A program made the position numbers and the translations under genes. Of a stretch of DNA of 7,164 nucleotides, positions 5,390 through 7,164 are shown in pieces. Position 1 is the stretch's first letter. The number at the start of each line of letters is the position of its first letter. Origin of the DNA: Candidatus Merdenecus merdavium (GTDB lineage Bacteria > Bacillota > Clostridia > Lachnospirales > Lachnospiraceae); the NCBI GenBank assembly GCA_018715425.1, contig DVLR01000358.1, positions 1 through 7,164 of the forward strand. Reading direction: 5' to 3'. The notes below the pieces were generated by a model that worked only from the letters and a program-made list of their open reading frames with translations, had not been told where the DNA came from and did no database searches.

Positions 5390-6994
5390 ATGATTGCATT
5401 ATATTTGCGTTTATCATTTGCAGATGGTGATCTGGGAAAAAATAATAAGGATGAAAGCAATAGTATCGAAAGCCAGAGAATACTGTTGAGAGAATTTGTG
5501 AGAAGCAGAAACGATTTGTCGCAGGAGATTAAAGAGTACATTGACGATGGATATAGTGGCACAAATTTTGATAGACCTGGGTTTAAAGAAATGCTGGAAG
5601 ATGCAAAACATGGGATAATAGATACCATCATCGTGAAAGACCTTTCCAGATTAGGCAGAGATTATATCGGAGTTGGAGATTATTTAGAACAAATATTTCC
5701 AGTATTGAGAATTCGATTCATTGCAGTCAATTCGAATTACGACAGCAAAAACTACGATGGAAAAACAATGGGACTGGATATGAGCTTTAGCAATCTGGTA
5801 AATAGCTTTTATTCCAAAGATATTTCAAAAAAATATAAAAGTGCAATCAGAACAAAATGGAAAAAGGGCATTTCTACATCAGGACGAGTTCCGTTTGGAT
5901 ATGTGAAAGATGAAAATAATAAATCAAAATGGGTGATAGATCCCGAAGCGGCAATGTATGTACGCATGATTTTTCTAAAAGCAATTGAAGGAAATACAAC
6001 ATCACAAATTGCTGATTTATTAAATGAAATGGGTGTACCAACACCAGGAGCCTACTTAGAGTTGCATTCAGATTATAAACAATGGAATCGTAAAGTACGC
6101 AGAGAAGAATGGTTATGGGATAGAAGGAAGGTTTGGACGATATTAAAAAGGTATAAATATACAGGAGCATTGGTGCAGGGTGAAACTCAATTAATCGGTG
6201 TTGGTAGTAAAATCCAAAGAGCCGTACCTAAATCAGAACAAGTGATTGTTGATGGTGTGCATGATGCAATTGTTACTATAGAGGAGTTTGAACTTGCTCA
6301 GAAAGCAATAAAAAACCAAGGCGTGAAGAGCTATCGGGGAGAACGTGATTATCCTTTGAGAAGTAAGATACGCTGCGGAAATTGTGGCTTGCGAATGGGA
6401 TATAAGGATGGTTCGAATCCTGTATTCTTTTGTGCTCATAGCGTTGCTACAGGTAATAAGTCGGAATGTGATCGGACCAGATATTTAGAAAAAGATATTG
6501 AGGCAGTTGTATGGCAAACATTGCATGAACAATTACAGATACTAAAAAAGCTGGAAATGATGGTTGAGAAGAAGCAAGCAGATGAGCCGGGGATTACAGT
6601 GAGTCAGCTGGGTAAATGGGATAGGGATATTGAAACTTTGAAAGCTGAAAAGGTTCGGCAATATGAGATTTATGCAGAAGGTAACATTTCAAAAGAAATG
6701 TATCTTGCAAAGAAGCGTAGACTTGTGAGTGAAATTGATGCTTTGCAGAAGGAAAGTGAAAAAATGCGTTTAGCATATGAATCACAGCAAGAGATACTTA
6801 ATGGGATAAAAGGAAAAAGAGAAAGTGCTCAGAATTATTTGGCTGAAGGAAAGTTGACCAGAGAGCTTGTAGATGCATTTATAGACACTGTTTTTATATA
6901 TAATCCAAAGCGTATAGAGGTTGTTTTCTCTTTCGAAGATTTAATTCAAAATACATACAATTGGGTAGAGGACAAAAGAAAAGCCATATCATAG
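5390..6994 (+). CDS. Large serine recombinase 4, complete, 534 aa
   Basis: Predicted active serine site-specific recombinase whose catalytic domain starts almost at the first residue: S9 in YLRLS, GYSGTNFDRP (54-63), DLSRLGR (84-90, R87 and R90). Its DESNSI and IDDGYSG segments resemble recombinase 1 more than recombinase 3. The recombinase domain contains VPFGY (167-171), the tryptophan-rich WLWDRRKVWTIL (241-252), YTGALVQGE (257-265) and VHDAIV (290-295). The zinc ribbon has C329-x2-C332 and C348-x11-C360, so its second pair is more widely spaced than in recombinases 1 and 3. A coiled coil covers about 405-480, with YAEGNISKEMY (428-438), and IEVVF lies at 509-513. It is the last recombinase in the run and ends with TAG. 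A membrane-protein gene starts 14 nt later and may be co-transcribed. Confidence 0.95.
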   Translation: MIALYLRLSFADGDLGKNNKDESNSIESQRILLREFVRSRNDLSQEIKEYIDDGYSGTNFDRPGFKEMLEDAKHGIIDTIIVKDLSRLGRDYIGVGDYLEQIFPVLRIRFIAVNSNYDSKNYDGKTMGLDMSFSNLVNSFYSKDISKKYKSAIRTKWKKGISTSGRVPFGYVKDENNKSKWVIDPEAAMYVRMIFLKAIEGNTTSQIADLLNEMGVPTPGAYLELHSDYKQWNRKVRREEWLWDRRKVWTILKRYKYTGALVQGETQLIGVGSKIQRAVPKSEQVIVDGVHDAIVTIEEFELAQKAIKNQGVKSYRGERDYPLRSKIRCGNCGLRMGYKDGSNPVFFCAHSVATGNKSECDRTRYLEKDIEAVVWQTLHEQLQILKKLEMMVEKKQADEPGITVSQLGKWDRDIETLKAEKVRQYEIYAEGNISKEMYLAKKRRLVSEIDALQKESEKMRLAYESQQEILNGIKGKRESAQNYLAEGKLTRELVDAFIDTVFIYNPKRIEVVFSFEDLIQNTYNWVEDKRKAIS

Positions 6995-7008
6995 AAAGGA
7001 ATGATCGT

Positions 7009-7164
7009 ATGACAATAGAAAATTTTGTAAGAAAAGGTATCCTTACTGCAGCAGCCTTTATAATTGTAGGTTGGCTGGGGCAGTATTACTACATAGTGGA
7101 CGGACAGGTTGAGTTATTTCGACTTATACTTGTATTTGGACTGACGATAGGTGCTCCATGTATT
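7009..7164 (+). CDS. Start of a small predicted membrane protein (partial, runs off the window)
   Basis: ATG 7009 is preceded by AAAGGA (6995-7000) with an 8-nt spacer, and the frame is open for 52 codons to the window end. The visible part has a short N-terminal segment with a basic RK pair, a hydrophobic stretch at residues 11-28 (ILTAAAFIIVGWLGQYYY), a polar turn VDGQVE, and a second hydrophobic stretch at about 37-52. This suggests at least two membrane helices. From memory the helix-VDG-helix pattern recalls DUF6050-type proteins of Clostridial conjugative elements, but this is tentative. The 14-nt gap after the last recombinase suggests the same transcript. The other nearby start, ATG 7001, stops after three codons. 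Confidence 0.65.
   Translation, partial: MTIENFVRKGILTAAAFIIVGWLGQYYYIVDGQVELFRLILVFGLTIGAPCI

Larger units (their letters stand above)
560..6994 (+). other. Four-gene serine recombinase cluster, probable single operon
   Basis: Four consecutive genes in one direction encode proteins of the same large serine recombinase architecture. Junctions are a 4-nt ATGA overlap (2209-2212), a 25-nt overlap (3729-3753) and a 2-nt gap (5388-5389). No terminator-like structure is visible between them. The proteins are divergent paralogues rather than recent duplicates: they share motifs but little continuous sequence. The longest exact nucleotide match I noticed is 15 nt in the DLSR motif region of the first and fourth genes (806-820 and 5627-5641). 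Such compact organisation indicates co-expression and probably joint function in element integration and excision. Confidence 0.85.

Noticed and set aside
1274..6785. Minus-strand open frames of about 60-100 codons inside the recombinase genes
   Set aside because: They lie wholly or mostly opposite clear coding sequence, encode low-complexity, phenylalanine- and serine-rich proteins typical of antisense shadows, and show no recognisable family.
560..6994. CRISPR array, tRNA or rRNA genes within or around the cluster
   Set aside because: No regularly spaced direct repeats and no cloverleaf or rRNA-like segments were seen; repeated motifs are explained by paralogous recombinase coding sequence.

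Overview
The window is AT-rich, has strong AGGAGG-type ribosome binding sites and carries mobile-element protein families typical of Clostridia. A gut Lachnospiraceae-like Firmicute, or an integrative conjugative element (ICE) resident in one, is the best guess. This assignment is inferred from protein style and base composition, not from a marker gene.

Layout. Positions 1-86 hold the last 27 codons of an unidentified gene with a charged, coiled-coil-like tail. Positions 87-178 contain two inverted repeats: a perfect 21-bp palindrome (90-110) and an imperfect hairpin (127-147). A small gene (179-430) encodes an 83-residue protein resembling the DUF6870 family found in Clostridial conjugative elements. 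The gap at 431-559 carries an 11-bp inverted repeat with widely separated arms, a weak candidate promoter, and a short open frame that may be a gene remnant. From 560 to 6994 there is one tightly packed run of four large serine recombinase-type genes on the + strand (550, 514, 552 and 534 aa). The window closes with the first 52 codons of a small predicted membrane protein (7009 onward).

How the genes relate. Three of the four recombinases (first, third, fourth) have the full set of visible features: catalytic serine in a YxRLS motif, the GxSGxNFxRP loop, the DLSRxGR arginines, the recombinase domain, a four-cysteine zinc ribbon, a coiled coil and a C-terminal IEVxF segment. The second keeps the same overall architecture. 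It has lost the GxSGxNFxRP loop with its arginine, replaced the second arginine of the SRxGR motif with lysine, and lost the zinc-ribbon cysteines. Its frame is intact over its whole length and it is translationally coupled to its neighbours, so it looks like a retained partner or accessory subunit rather than a decaying gene. The genes overlap by 4 and 25 nt or are separated by 2 nt, so one mRNA and coordinated production are likely.

Interpretation. From memory, clusters of serine integrases, including triplets, have been described in some Firmicute ICEs, and the CcrA/CcrB pair of SCCmec is a known two-recombinase system. A four-gene set containing one degenerate member is the most notable feature here and may form a hetero-oligomeric integration/excision machine. 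No attachment site, target gene or element boundary can be proved from this window alone.
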